Part shown: piece after piece, positions 24,601-36,600 of the stretch
Layout: every line of letters starts with the position of its first letter
How positions within the stretch are numbered: the first letter of the stretch is position 1
Assembly: GCA_047967505.1 (NCBI GenBank)
Contig: CM106538.1
DNA: 64,000 bases
Source of the DNA: Dipteris shenzhenensis
Lineage: Eukaryota; Polypodiophyta; Polypodiopsida; Gleicheniales
Reading direction: 5' to 3' (one strand)
Position numbers and translations under genes: made by a program
Notes under the pieces: generated by a model
What the model was told of the DNA's origin: nothing
The model's input: only the letters and a program-made list of their open reading frames with translations
Databases searched by the model: none

Positions 24601-27600
24601 AGCTATGCAGAAGAGAAAACAGCCATAATGAGACATTAAAAAGAAACCAAAAATACATTATAGCTTTGTAGGAAGCGATACATAAGTGTAAAGGGTCCAT
24701 TTAGCTTTTTATGTTTTAAATAAGAGTGAGAGTGAGAATGAGAGAGAGTGTTTCCATCTGGACAGCTATTGGCTCATCGACACATTGCTCCTGCACTTTG
24801 CCACAGATGTTCTGCTTCTTCAGAGACTGTGTCTCACTTGTTTTAGCATTGTCCGTGCTCTCGTGAGTTTTTTGATCTGCTTCGACAACGCCTACAAGCG
24901 AGATTCCCATCTGTTCCATTTGGGAAGTTCTTCTGGGTATTTGGGTTTCATCCATCCAGACCGGAGATTCATATTTTCTTCATTTGGGTTCGCTACTGGG
25001 CACCATGGACTTTATGGACATATAGGAATTGTAAAGTCTTTGGTGATATTTATAGCCAGGTCTCCGTCCGCACCTTCTCGATGCCCTACCCTCCACACAG
25101 GATCGGTGGGACCTTGTACATACCTCCATCATCTCGGCAGCCCACAAGTCCTTCCCCGTCACTTGCCACACATCCAGTCCTCCACCAGTCGGTCTTGTGC
25201 CTTGTAATGGATGGTATGATGAGGAGTGTAAAGAACTCCGCAGGAAGCTTCGCCTTGAGACACAGGAGAAGTCTCCCCTCCTCATTGAGACCAAGAAGAG
25301 TTACAAGCGTTTGGTGCGACGCAAAAAGTGCCAATTTCTAGCCCGGAATGAGGAGGAGCTGAGAAGTTTACTTTTCAGCTGTGATTCCAAGGAATTCTGG
25401 AAGAAATTCCTTCGCTTGAAATCTCAAACTCCTCTTACAGACCCGCAGGTTTGGCTTGCCTATACTTCCACTTTATATGATATTCCAGACCAGCCACAGA
25501 TCGACTTATCCCATGTGCCTAGACCCACGTCCTCTGCCTTATTCTCATCCAATAGTGTCCGAGCAGCAGCTCATCGTTTGAAGACTGGGAGAGCTAAGGA
25601 CCATGATGGATTGCAAGCGGAGTATGTAATCCATGGGATTGATGCCTTAACTACAGTCCTCTCCCGTCTTTTTAACGAGTCCATTTGTACAGGTCTTCCA
25701 CCTAGTTGGCTAGAAAATACTATAGTACCCATACACAAGTCGGGGGATCCTTTGGAGGCGTCGAACTACAGGACCATTATGATTGGCCATGTCACGGCCA
25801 AGATTTATGCGACCATTCTAGAAGGACATATAAATGACCATGCCGAGGCGAAAGGCATGAGAGCTAGAGGGCAGGCAAGATTTCGTGCAGAGCACTCGAC
25901 TCTAGATCATATCTTCACACTCAGGGCTTTGATTGAGGAGGCGAAGTCACGTAAGCAACGGCTCTATTGTTGCTTCGTGGACTTCAGAAAGGCATTTGAC
26001 ACTGTGCTGCGTTTCAGACTCTTCCAGCGACTTCGTGACTTGGGATTCAATGGGGAGATTCAATGGGCGATCATGGCCTTGTATGAGAGAGTCACAGGTA
26101 GAGTCAGGACACGGGCGGGGCTGTCGGGGGAAGTACGCAGTACGATAGGGGTGAAGCAGGGGTGTCCTTTGTCTCCGACACTCTTTGGTCTCTATATCGA
26201 TGAGTTAGAGATGTACATACAGACGATGGGTGGTACAGGTTCTTTACTGGCAGGATCCACGATACCGATTCTTCTCTATGCAGATGACGTGGTTCTTATT
26301 TCTTCCTCCCAGCAGGGTTTACAGGCACATCTCCATGCACTCCACAACTTTTGTCAGGACAGAGGGTTGTCTGTAAACCTTGGGAAGACCAAAGTCATGG
26401 TCTTCAACACGTCATACCAGGTTTATAGGAGAGGCGAGTTTTCTTTCACATTTTATGGGCAGGAGGTGGAGCTAGTCAGGGAGTATACATATTTGGGTGC
26501 CACATTTAGAGGTCCAGTCTTCACCATGACGCATGCAGCACGAGATAGGATCAGTAGAGGGTATGCCGCCTTGGCTCTTCTCGAGAGGCAGTGTGCACAG
26601 TCACATTTTCAGCATCCCGACACGAAGTCCTTACTTTTCGATACGCTGGTGAGACCTGCAGTCATGTATGCTAGCCCCTTTTGGGCAGGAGATCTCAGTG
26701 TTGCAGATTGGAGACGAGTAGAGAGGTTACAGATCATCATGTTCTCCAGATTGATCAGAGCGAAGCCCACGGTACCGCATCAGATTACGTTTGCAGAGTT
26801 CGGAGCTACACCCCTAGCGCTAGATGCAGCATTTCAGTTAGTTACATACTTGCATAGGATCAGGGCGCTCGGAGACTCAGCAGTAGGCAGAGCACGATTA
26901 CCGTGGCTAGCACTGACATCCTCGCAGATGTTAGCGGAGAGAGGTCATACTTTTTGTTGGTACCACACACTCTCCACATGGCTCACCTCGCTGGGCTTGG
27001 ATATGGATAGGCTACCACCATTTCGATACAGCATAGATGCCCCTCGCCTCCCTCTCACTCGACATGAGCTCAGCCAGGTTATCAGGGCAGATTTGTTGCA
27101 GCTACACACGTTTCGCACTTGGGTTCATCCCACGGAGCTTCCTACGAAGATGGCCACATATCGTGACCATTTTCTCAGGATTTCAGAGGATGGCTTCATC
27201 ATATCCCCAAGATATATCGGCGTTCATATGTCGCACTCACTCAGGATTGCCTTGGGCCAGCTCAGGGTATCTTCCCACAGATTAGACGTTGAGGCCGGCA
27301 GGATGCGTCGTACAGCTACCGGACATAGACCCAGGCGAGAGACTAGGATATGCCCTTGTTGCACTATGGGGGAGGTGGAGACTGAGGAGCACTTTGTTTG
27401 CAGATGACCTTTATATTATGAGATCCGTGGCAGATTTCACTGTTTATTTGGGCACGGATTTGGACCTCTCTCTCGGATTATGGAGTATGAGGATCAGTAT
27501 TGCTTAGCGTTGTTCATCAGGGAGATCACCAGATACAGAGAGAGATTCCTCAGAGAGCACCGTCGCATCCCTGCCAGAGACCTGGTTATTCATGAGGAGC

Positions 27601-30600
27601 AGGATGAGGCGCAGGACCATGAGCACAGAGATAGCCCATCTTGCCAGAGAGCACCGATGGTTCCACCCGGAGGATGTACATATGACATGATCCGGCAGCA
27701 CCGCAGGATGATCTTACATAGAGGCCATACCCGTCGCTTTATTTCTAGACGACGGAGGATGATGGCAGATTTTCGGAGGAGATTGCTCCATGGAGACTTG
27801 GCACCGCCAGCAGCCCATTTGACACTTGCCCAGATCTTCACACTCATGGCAGGAGGCATGGTCGATGGCCATGACTTCCATCATTTCTTTGGATCACAGA
27901 CCCCTTAGGGAAGACGATGTTCCTCATATTTCATATTTTACATTTTGTATCTAGGCAATTTTGGTACTCTATTTCATTTCATTTTGTATCTAGGATTTTT
28001 GTAGCCATTTTTGGCATCTTAGCAGTATTACGATGAGGCCACCTAGTTGGCGCATCGTTGATGATGTATTTTCCTTTCGGATGATTTTGTGTCCCATAGG
28101 CCATGTATGGCCTTCCGTGGACCTTTAATAAAATTTCTTTCTTTCTTTCTTTCTGCTTGGCTTTTTCAGGCGTTCTCTGCAACATCTTTCTTTGATTGCT
28201 TGCAGACACGCTGAATAGATCATGAGGTCTTTTTGGCATATACTGAAATTTTCAGTTGATGTAATTGTAGCACCTTGTTTTGAGGTTGCTACTCATGTAA
28301 TATAATCAATCAAAGATTTCACAAAAAAAAAGGAGAGTGAGAAAGAAAGAAAGAAAGAAAGTGTATTATTGTCCACTAAAGGCCAAAATGGGCCCATGGG
28401 ACATCAAGAACTCTGCATACAAGATAGCACAAAATCAACGTGCCACAAAGAAGAGGCATCGTCGAATATCATCTAAGTGCTACGCAATACAATGCAAGTG
28501 AAAGTACATAATGTCAAATCTGAGCCTAAATGCAAAGTAAACTAGATGCAAGGAAACCGCCCCTGGGTGCAAAATGGGGGGATGAGTACAATATGCCAAT
28601 GCAAAGATACAAGTCCAGGTGTCACGGAGCGAGAGAGAGAGAGTGAGTGAGAAAGAAAGAAAGAAGAAAGAAAGTGAGAGAGAGAGAGAGAGAGAGAGAG
28701 AGCGATATTCCAGTTTTTTGGAAGATTTTGTTTCTTGACTTGCTTGTTTATTTTTGCTTAGTCACCTGCTTCCTTTCTTCTTTATTTCTTGTTTTCTTTC
28801 TCTTTTGTTTATTTGTTTATTTGACGTATTTTAGTAAGCATTGGGTTTGCCCAAGAGACTCCGCAGGTCTTTAGAAACCCAGTATAGCTGGTTATGCTTG
28901 GGCATTGATGACAACATAAGTGTTGCTTTGCTTGCTAAGTATGTCTTCTTTTTGTTTTTCATAAAAGTTTTTGTTTACCTCTTTTTTCTTCTCTTTCATT
29001 TTCTCTTTGATTTTCTGTGTAGATTTTTTATCTTTAGAACAACAAAAAATCTAAATTTGTATGATTGGACTTATTCTAGTCTTACAAAGGTATGTATATA
29101 CATTATAGCTGAGCTCAGGCGGACCTATTCTGGTATAATGTCCACACACTGCATCAATGGCTAGCTAATAGAACACATACCTCCAACTCCTTGACTCACA
29201 CTATTATAACTGCATACCTATGAAGCTTACTGTTGACGCTCTAGGAAAGACGGGTCACCACCATTGCAGCGAGCATATTTAGCCACCTCTAGGTGTCACT
29301 GTATTACAGACTGACTACTCATGAAGCTCACCACTCCTATATAACCAAGATCTCATTGATCTAAGAGTCTCAACCTTCTGGATGATCATAAGCCAGGAAT
29401 GCTACACCCATGGATGAAATATTGTCATGTTTACATGACCACGTACTATGCCGAGATCAAGTTTGGGTTCTACCACCCCTACAATCCCCCTCTGAAACTT
29501 CAGGAAAAAAAACAACAGAGCCAAGAAAACAAAATTTCCCTCCTCTTCATTCAAGTAGCATCAGTGAGGAACTATACACAAGAGTCTATGTCAACTAAAT
29601 TGAGACAAGCATTTGGCTGCAGATTTATGTACTCTCTACAAAATGGTATCTCATCTATAACTCTCTATGAGACATGTTAGTGAAAGTTTCTACACATGAA
29701 TTTAGAAGGATCTTCCACTGAGGAGAGACCCAATTCACGATGACAACTAACCAATCAAGAAAAGCCCAATGCACTGCCACTCAAAACCTGATGTGCATGA
29801 AAAGCATGTTTATTACAAATCATATTCACTCAGAAAAGAAAGTCTCTGTCGTCAAGAGGCTCCATGAAGAAAAATTGCTCTTTTGAGAAAGCCAGGTGGA
29901 AGAAGGGAAAGGGGCGAAAAGAGGAGGGGAAAGAAAGCCACGGATGGTGACCTTGAAGCAGCCTGTTGCCAAGCTGTTAGAGACAGATGGGGAAAGGAAG
30001 GAGAGGTCAAAGGTAGGGTGGAAGGGGATGGAGTGGGGGAAAGGAAGGCAAGGATGAAGGTGGTGGAAGGGGGGGCTAGCTTGGAGCTTGGTGAGTAGGG
30101 AGCTTCTTCACAACAATAGAAACGAGCTCTTCTCCTAGGTCATATACCCAATGGAGCTCTCATGCCACCCACGCTTGAAACTCCTCTAACCCATCTATCT
30201 GAGAAACCCAATCTCCTCATAGTGCCCTCCAAGAAAGACCACTCCACCCTATCGTAGGCCTTCTCAAAGTCCAAGAGAAGGACGGCCAACGGCTGTGACT
30301 CTTCTCTGGACCAATCCACTACCTCCTAGAACATGAAGATGTTCCAGGATGCTCCTGGACACAAACCCAGTCTGTGTGTCATGGATGATGTCGGTAATGT
30401 GGGGCCGTAACCGCAAACTCAAGACCTTGGCGAGGCTCTTGTATGCAGTATCAAGCAGAGTGACCAGCCTCCATTGTCGGATGTCTGACCTATCTCCCCC
30501 TTTCGGGATCAAACAAATCCACCCCCTGCTCAAAGATTGAGGGAGAAGTTCTGTGTCAAAAATCTCCTGCCAAGCGAGACAGAAAGGGGTGGAGATAATC

Positions 30601-33600
30601 TCCCAGAAGTTCCGGAAGAAGGACGGAGTCAAGCCATCCTCACCCGGGCACTTCTGGGTCGGGAGAGCCTTGAGGGCTTCCCAAAGCTCCTCATCTGTGA
30701 AAGGCTCCTCAAGTCTGTTGCATAAGTCCTGCAAGACTACTGGCAGAACGTGATCAGCTCTTGGGCCACAAGACCAGTTGGGGTCATCCTCTCCGTCTGA
30801 AAGAGCTGGCTGTAGAAACCCGTGGTCATGTCCAGAATCTCTTGCAGGTCGGTGTGCATGATGGCCTGCAAGTCCCAGAGACGCTGTAGCTGTGTATCTG
30901 CCGATCAGGACCCAGTGGTCTGAAAGAACTGCTTCGTCATCCTGTCCCCGTGCTACACCCATTGGGCCTGGGAGGAATGATAGGAGAACTCAGCCCGCTG
31001 CACCTCCGTGTCCTGGAGCTCGAGACGAGCGCTCTCGAATCTGTCACTAAGCCATTGAGACACTGGGTCCTACTCCCTGAGCCTCTCGATGGATGCAAGG
31101 TCTCTCCTCAAAGCCCGCTCTTGCTCCTGAAGGGTACTCCTCCGCCGAAGGGCGTGAGCTTGCAACTCCTCACTGCTTCTCTGAATCGCATCGGCCACCA
31201 ACGTAGCCCAGTCCTCATAGGGTGCTATCTCTGACTGCTCCCAAATCCCTGCCATGACCTGTAAATCTCCTCGTCCTGCAGGAGGTCCTGTGGAATGCGG
31301 ACCCCCTTCTGGGGGAGACCTCGACGGGACTAATCCAAGTGAAGTACCACTGGAGAGTGGTCTGACATCGTGGTACCTGCCAAAATCCCTGTAGATCCGC
31401 CTCTGTGTAGTGCCCAGTCCCCAACATAGAAACGGTCTAGTCTCTCTAGCAATCCATCATGTCTCCTTTGTCCAAAGGAGAAGAGAAGGCTGCCAGGTGT
31501 CCTGCCGAAATCTGGCTCTTTCCACAGGTCTTTGCCACCGATCATGAAAATGAACTGCTCCCAGGTGCTACACTTTGCTGTTGGCATCTCCGAAAAAGAG
31601 GCTCTGCCCTGCTTGTCTTCCCCAAACTCCAGGTTGTTGAAGTCACCTCCAACAATCCAAGAGTCTACATCCGGAAGACACTCTGACAGCCTCCTCCAAA
31701 AGGCCGGGCAGTGCTATCTACACGCTGGGGCATACACGTTCAGGATCCCGATCCTGGACTCTCCCGTCTGAACTCCCATCCAAACTGCTCGTCCTGGAAT
31801 GAGCTCACCTTGGTCGTAGACCTCTGGGGCCAAAGTGTGTGAGACTGAGATGCAGACACCTCCACTCTGTCCTACCGCAGGGGACCTCTCCTCTGGACTT
31901 CTCCCTGGGAGAAGGTGATGGCGTCGACTGATGTCTGAAGCTGAAAACATGTGTTCCTGAATCATAAGGATGTCCACTGCCCGTCCTACCACTACCCTCT
32001 GCAACTCTTGCCGGAGTATCAGGCATGAGGATGGGGGAGTCGGGAACAAGGCTCTCCTGTGAGTGGGTGCCTGTCCCAGAAAGACTACTTTGTGTGATTT
32101 TTCCGGGGGTTTAGAGGGCGAGCAGTCAGTATCTGTGCGTCGCCGTACTAGTGTGGATACCGGCTCAATACCGATCTTCCATGCCCACTTCATCATGAAG
32201 GAGGCTTCCACCCGAACCCACCCAAACAGCTCCGCACACTCTTGGAGGGGCCAGAGGTGTGTCTGCTCCACTTTTGCCTCTAGCGGCAATCTGATAACTC
32301 TTGTTGCCAAACCACACACCGGCTCCTCGCACGTGAAGCTCAACTGAAAGTTCACCTCCGCACCATGGGCGTACCAAAGGTCTAGTCCATGTGGCCCCAT
32401 CCACTCATCCATCATGAGTGTAATCTAATTTTCCAAAATAGCATCAAACACCTCCAGGGACCATTTCTCCACCCCTGTGGAGGCAAACAGAAATCTCCAA
32501 ATGGGGTGTGTTGGAGATCCCACTGCACTGATCAAACCCCCCTTTCAGGGCTGAAGGACCATGAGCGTTACCTCCAAAGGTAGAGGATAAGAGTCTGGAA
32601 CCTCCGAGTAATTCCAAGGTCCTAACCTCCAGGATTTCCATGGTAAGAGGGACGCCCAAGCTGGAGGTTAATGGCCGTTGACTGGGCAGACGAGCCTCGT
32701 CCCTCAGGATCCCTCCCTGAACAGGCCTACTGCTGCGATGAGGAGGTAGAAGGGGGCATCATTGTTCCCTTGCTAGCTGGTAGGGGTGTCGAAGTGGAAG
32801 AACCTACTGCTGAAGTGGAGAGGGGGACACCAGGAGAGGGAGCGGTGAGGATGCGAGGGATAGAGGGAGGGGGGCGGGTGGTGAGGGTGACTAAAGAAGG
32901 AGGGGCTGAGGGGGGGGGAGGGGGCGGGGGGAAACCTGGAGGGGGAGGGGGAAGTGAAGAAGAAGAGGGGGAAGGGTCTGGGGGGGGGGAGGGGGAGGAG
33001 GAGGGACAAGGACCACAGGGCCCCCCTACTAGTTAGGCTGACCGGGGCTCTGGATGGCTCCTCCGCGGCCCCCATCGGGCTAGCGTTTGCAGTCCCACCA
33101 TCGCCGCATTTGGAGCTCCTGGGGTTCGCTGCTGCTGCAAGGGTGGAATCGGAGGCTTTACCTCTAAAGCTAGAGGACCGTCTGGATGGATGGTGGCCCC
33201 TGTCGCTGGAGGAGGTGGCTCCTGCTGTTCCTCCTTCAGGGCCTCTCAATCAATCCTATCCCCCTCTCTGCGATTGGCCCTCTGCCTGCGGCGCTTGCGG
33301 GCCTGCTTACTTGGGTTCTTTTTCTTTTTAACTTGGGTCCAGTCCCCTTCTGAGGAGGTTACCCAAGGGATCTGAGACTCCTACTGCTCCTGTCTGAGAG
33401 GACGCTGTGGGTCCGGGCCAATTGACTCTATGTACTTTGCGGAGGGGGGGGGAGAGACGCATGAGGGAGGCCACGAGGGCAATCTCTAGCGAGGTGACCC
33501 ATTTGTCTGCACCGAAGACACTGGCCTAGTAATCCAAAAATATCCACCCTCTAGCAAAGTGTGCCCCCTTCAAGGGTCTCGAGAAGGGGGACTCTGGGCT

Positions 33601-36600
33601 CTCAACCACTAGTCTGATCCGGGGGACTCCATCATCTGCTAAAATTGAGGCGGCCGACTCTAGCGGGGACTCAAGCATTGTGCCAAATGCCCGATCAATG
33701 AAAGGGAGGATGGCTCGATACTCCTTGGGGAGCCCTGGAAAGCGAAGTGTAATCGGAAACATGGAACATGGTGTGTCTTATCCATGTCCTCCACTGTAAA
33801 CCCATGATACCAAGAAAAGAGGATGGGGCTCTGCTCCACAAGTGTCGAGGCAGTGTCGAGGGAGCTCAGCTAGATGAGGAAAACACCTTGTCCATAGATG
33901 GCGACCTCCTAGATGTGGTCTCCTTCTGATGCCAAGCTCGCTTGGATCCACTCTCACACCTGTCTCCGTGTAGGCGTGAGGCCCATAATTCTGCCTACAA
34001 GCGCCTTGTCCTGGAGGGACTGAACTGCCTGCTATACCTGCTGCTTGTCAGCTGGGGAAAGAAGAACCTTAACGGCTGTGGGATTCGAGGGTGCTGCCAT
34101 AGAGCCCCTCTGGCTAGACCAAGGGTCACCACCAAGGTTTTCTTTCACCTTAACAAGCGCAAATGCTCCCGCTTCAGAGAGGACGAAGAAAAGGGAGAAA
34201 AACGTCAGAGGGGGAGGCGAAGACGAGGCGGCGTGAGGGGGGGGTAAGGACGGAAGAGGAAGGAGGAAGGCAAGGAGGCCGGAAGGCAGAGAAGGAGGGG
34301 GGGACGAGAAGGCGAGGAGGGAAAGAAGGCGAAGGCAAGAGACGAAGAGGCGAAGGGGAGGTGGTAGAGGCAGAGAAGGCGGGGAAGGCGACAAGGGGGA
34401 ATGAGGTAGGGGCGGCAGGAAGCGGGAGAAGGCGGCGGGGGGAGGAGGTAGAGGCAGTGGGGGGAGGCAGGGAGGGGCAGCGGGGGAGGCGGCGGGGGGT
34501 AGAGGCGGGGGGAGGTGGCAGGAAGCGGAGAAGGCGGCAGGGGGAGGAGGTAGAGGCGGCAGAAGGAGGCGGGGAGGGCCAGCGGGGGAGGCGAAAGAAG
34601 CAGCAGGGAGGGGGAGGAGGAGGGGGAGCGGGGAAGCAAAGAGGGGAGGCGGGAGGGGGAAGCGCAGGGAGACGAGGCGGGGGGAGGTGAGGAAGGTAGG
34701 CGAGGGGAGATAGGAAGGGGGGAGCGGAGAGGTAGCGGAGGAGGTACAGGGAAGAGGCGGAGAGGGGGAGCGGGAAGGAGGAGTCGTCGAGAGGGGGCAA
34801 TGGGAGCAGCCTGGTTCAACAAGGTTTTTTATGGAGGCTGTGTGTCACAAAGAGTGCAGAGTTGTATATCTCTACCATGTCGCATGGCCAAATCTCTTTT
34901 GTTCTTTCATATTATTGATTGAGGAAATTGGTCATGGCTATATTTGAAGAGGAGTTACACACATCGTAACTACATGTCTACCAAGTAGGCCCTACTCGAT
35001 TATTAAAATTCCCCTCTCTTTTTGCTTTCACCACATAACCTCTCCAAGAGCTATAGGTACAAGGAGGTTCCCATCCTAGAGAGAGGAAAAATGAAAGGTT
35101 CTTTTTTTTTGGAAAGAGGACAAGAGGAATTTCCTCTTAAAAAAATATTTTGATGTACGATTACACATAAAATCCTATCAATTGCCAACAATGTCACCGT
35201 CTTCTCCCCCTCCAAGAGTAAACTCTCCTTAAGTAGGCGGCTATGCCACTAAGAGGCATGTGATAGGGAAACCTATCATACGTTGACTATGTCCCCATTA
35301 CCCTCCTTTGGTGCTACTGTTGGTGCATCTCTTTCTTCCAGCATGCATGCATTTGGTTGCTTCTTTGAATCGTCGTTGCAGCTCCTTTGTTTTTTGTGTC
35401 ATATGCTCTTTTGTAGCAATGTTTATTTGCATGCCCTACTTTCCTAGCTTTGGGATGTTTCAAGATTATCATGTTGGGTTAGAGCTACGAGGAGAATGGG
35501 CTCCACAAATGCCAAGGTGGTGTGAGGGAGCTCAGCTGGAGGAGGACGGAAGATGCCTCTCCCATAGATAGTGACCTCCTAAATGGCTCCCTTCTAGTGC
35601 AAGCTTTCTTGAATTCAATATACCAATCTTGCTAGGGTGGTGTCGAGGGAGCTCAGCTGGAGGAGGAAGACGCTTCGCCCATAGATAGTGACCTCTTGAA
35701 TGTGGTCCCCTTCTAGTGCCAAGCTTGTCTCCTCATGGGGCGTGAGGCCAACTATTTTGCCCACTATTGCCTTGTCCTGAAGTGGCTGAGCTGCTTGCTT
35801 CACCCGTTGCTTGTCAGTTGGAGAAAGGAGACCAAGGGTGCTACCATAGAGCCTCTTTGTCCAGACCTAGGGTCGCCACCAGTATTCTCTACCTTCAAGA
35901 ATGTTGCGCCACGCATGGAGAGGAAGGGGGTTGGAAGAGAAAGAAAGGAAAGAAAGGAAGAGAGCAAGATGCGCGGGTGGGGAGCAGGGAGCTGCAATTC
36001 ACTACATATCAATCCTCTCTCTCTACTAGGAGGACTTTTTTCCTCAAGGAGTGCAATGGCTCCGTGTTCTTCTCAGAGTCCTCCACAAGATTGAGGTGGC
36101 ATTTTCATCCTCATCCTTGGATGTTTTCTAGCTCTTTTACAGGAGTTTGATTTTTCCCTATTAGTGTGTTTGTTCTCTCGTGGTATGCATGATACTCTTC
36201 CCTTGAGCTTTGCTCTTGGAGTTTCATTCATGCTTAATAAAAATCTTCTGAAAAGTAGTAGGAGGTAGAGGTGGATAATGCTGGTGAGGGTAATAGTGCA
36301 AGGCTGCAATTTAATTGTGTGCGGCGAGAGCTTGGTGCAAAAGAGGATTCAATAGTATTATCAGTGTAACAGTAGGAGGCAGAGGTGGCTCTGTTGAGTT
36401 AACAAGAGTAGACATAGGGGTGAGTGTGCAAAGCACCATAGTGTTTGGTGTTGCTTTAATTAGTAAGTTTACAGTTACAATCATTGGGTAGATTCTATGA
36501 AAAATTTTATCAGAGAAACTTGCAGAGTCGAATGGTGGTTCTCAATGGCATTCGTTATTCAAGTGGCCATGTTGTATACATTGAAAAGACACCCTTTTTC

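Larger units (their letters stand above)
25045..28154 (+). mobile_element. LINE-A' (5'-truncated copy of LINE-A)
   Basis: Homology to LINE-A (minus strand, 52.8-55.9 kb) starts at GATATTTATAGCCAG near 25,048 and runs to the 3' end. It includes the 3' UTR with an AATAAA signal and a terminal (TTTC)n run. The endonuclease and ORF1 are missing, typical of incomplete reverse transcription. By eye the protein differs from LINE-A at roughly 2% of positions, so insertion is recent. A 14-bp deletion near the 5' end (after GCCAG) shifts the first codons. It lies in intron 9 in sense orientation. Confidence 0.9.
30105..34150 (-). mobile_element. LINE-C, 3'-truncated plant L1-type LINE
   Basis: Read on the minus strand, the element runs from an ORF1 of plant L1 type through a CCHC knuckle (about 33.5 kb), a purine-rich spacer, an endonuclease (32.4-31.3 kb) and the N-terminal half of RT (30.96-30.1 kb). 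It stops around 30.1 kb before the YADD motif, so its 3' half is missing, the reverse of normal LINE truncation. Many stops and frameshifts make it a pseudogene. It lies in intron 9, antisense to the host gene. Confidence 0.75.

Noticed and set aside
34163-34822. Long overlapping frames on both strands (up to 208 codons)
   Set aside because: They are Arg/Gly/Glu-rich on one strand and Pro/Leu/Ser-rich on the other, caused by G/A-rich low-complexity DNA.
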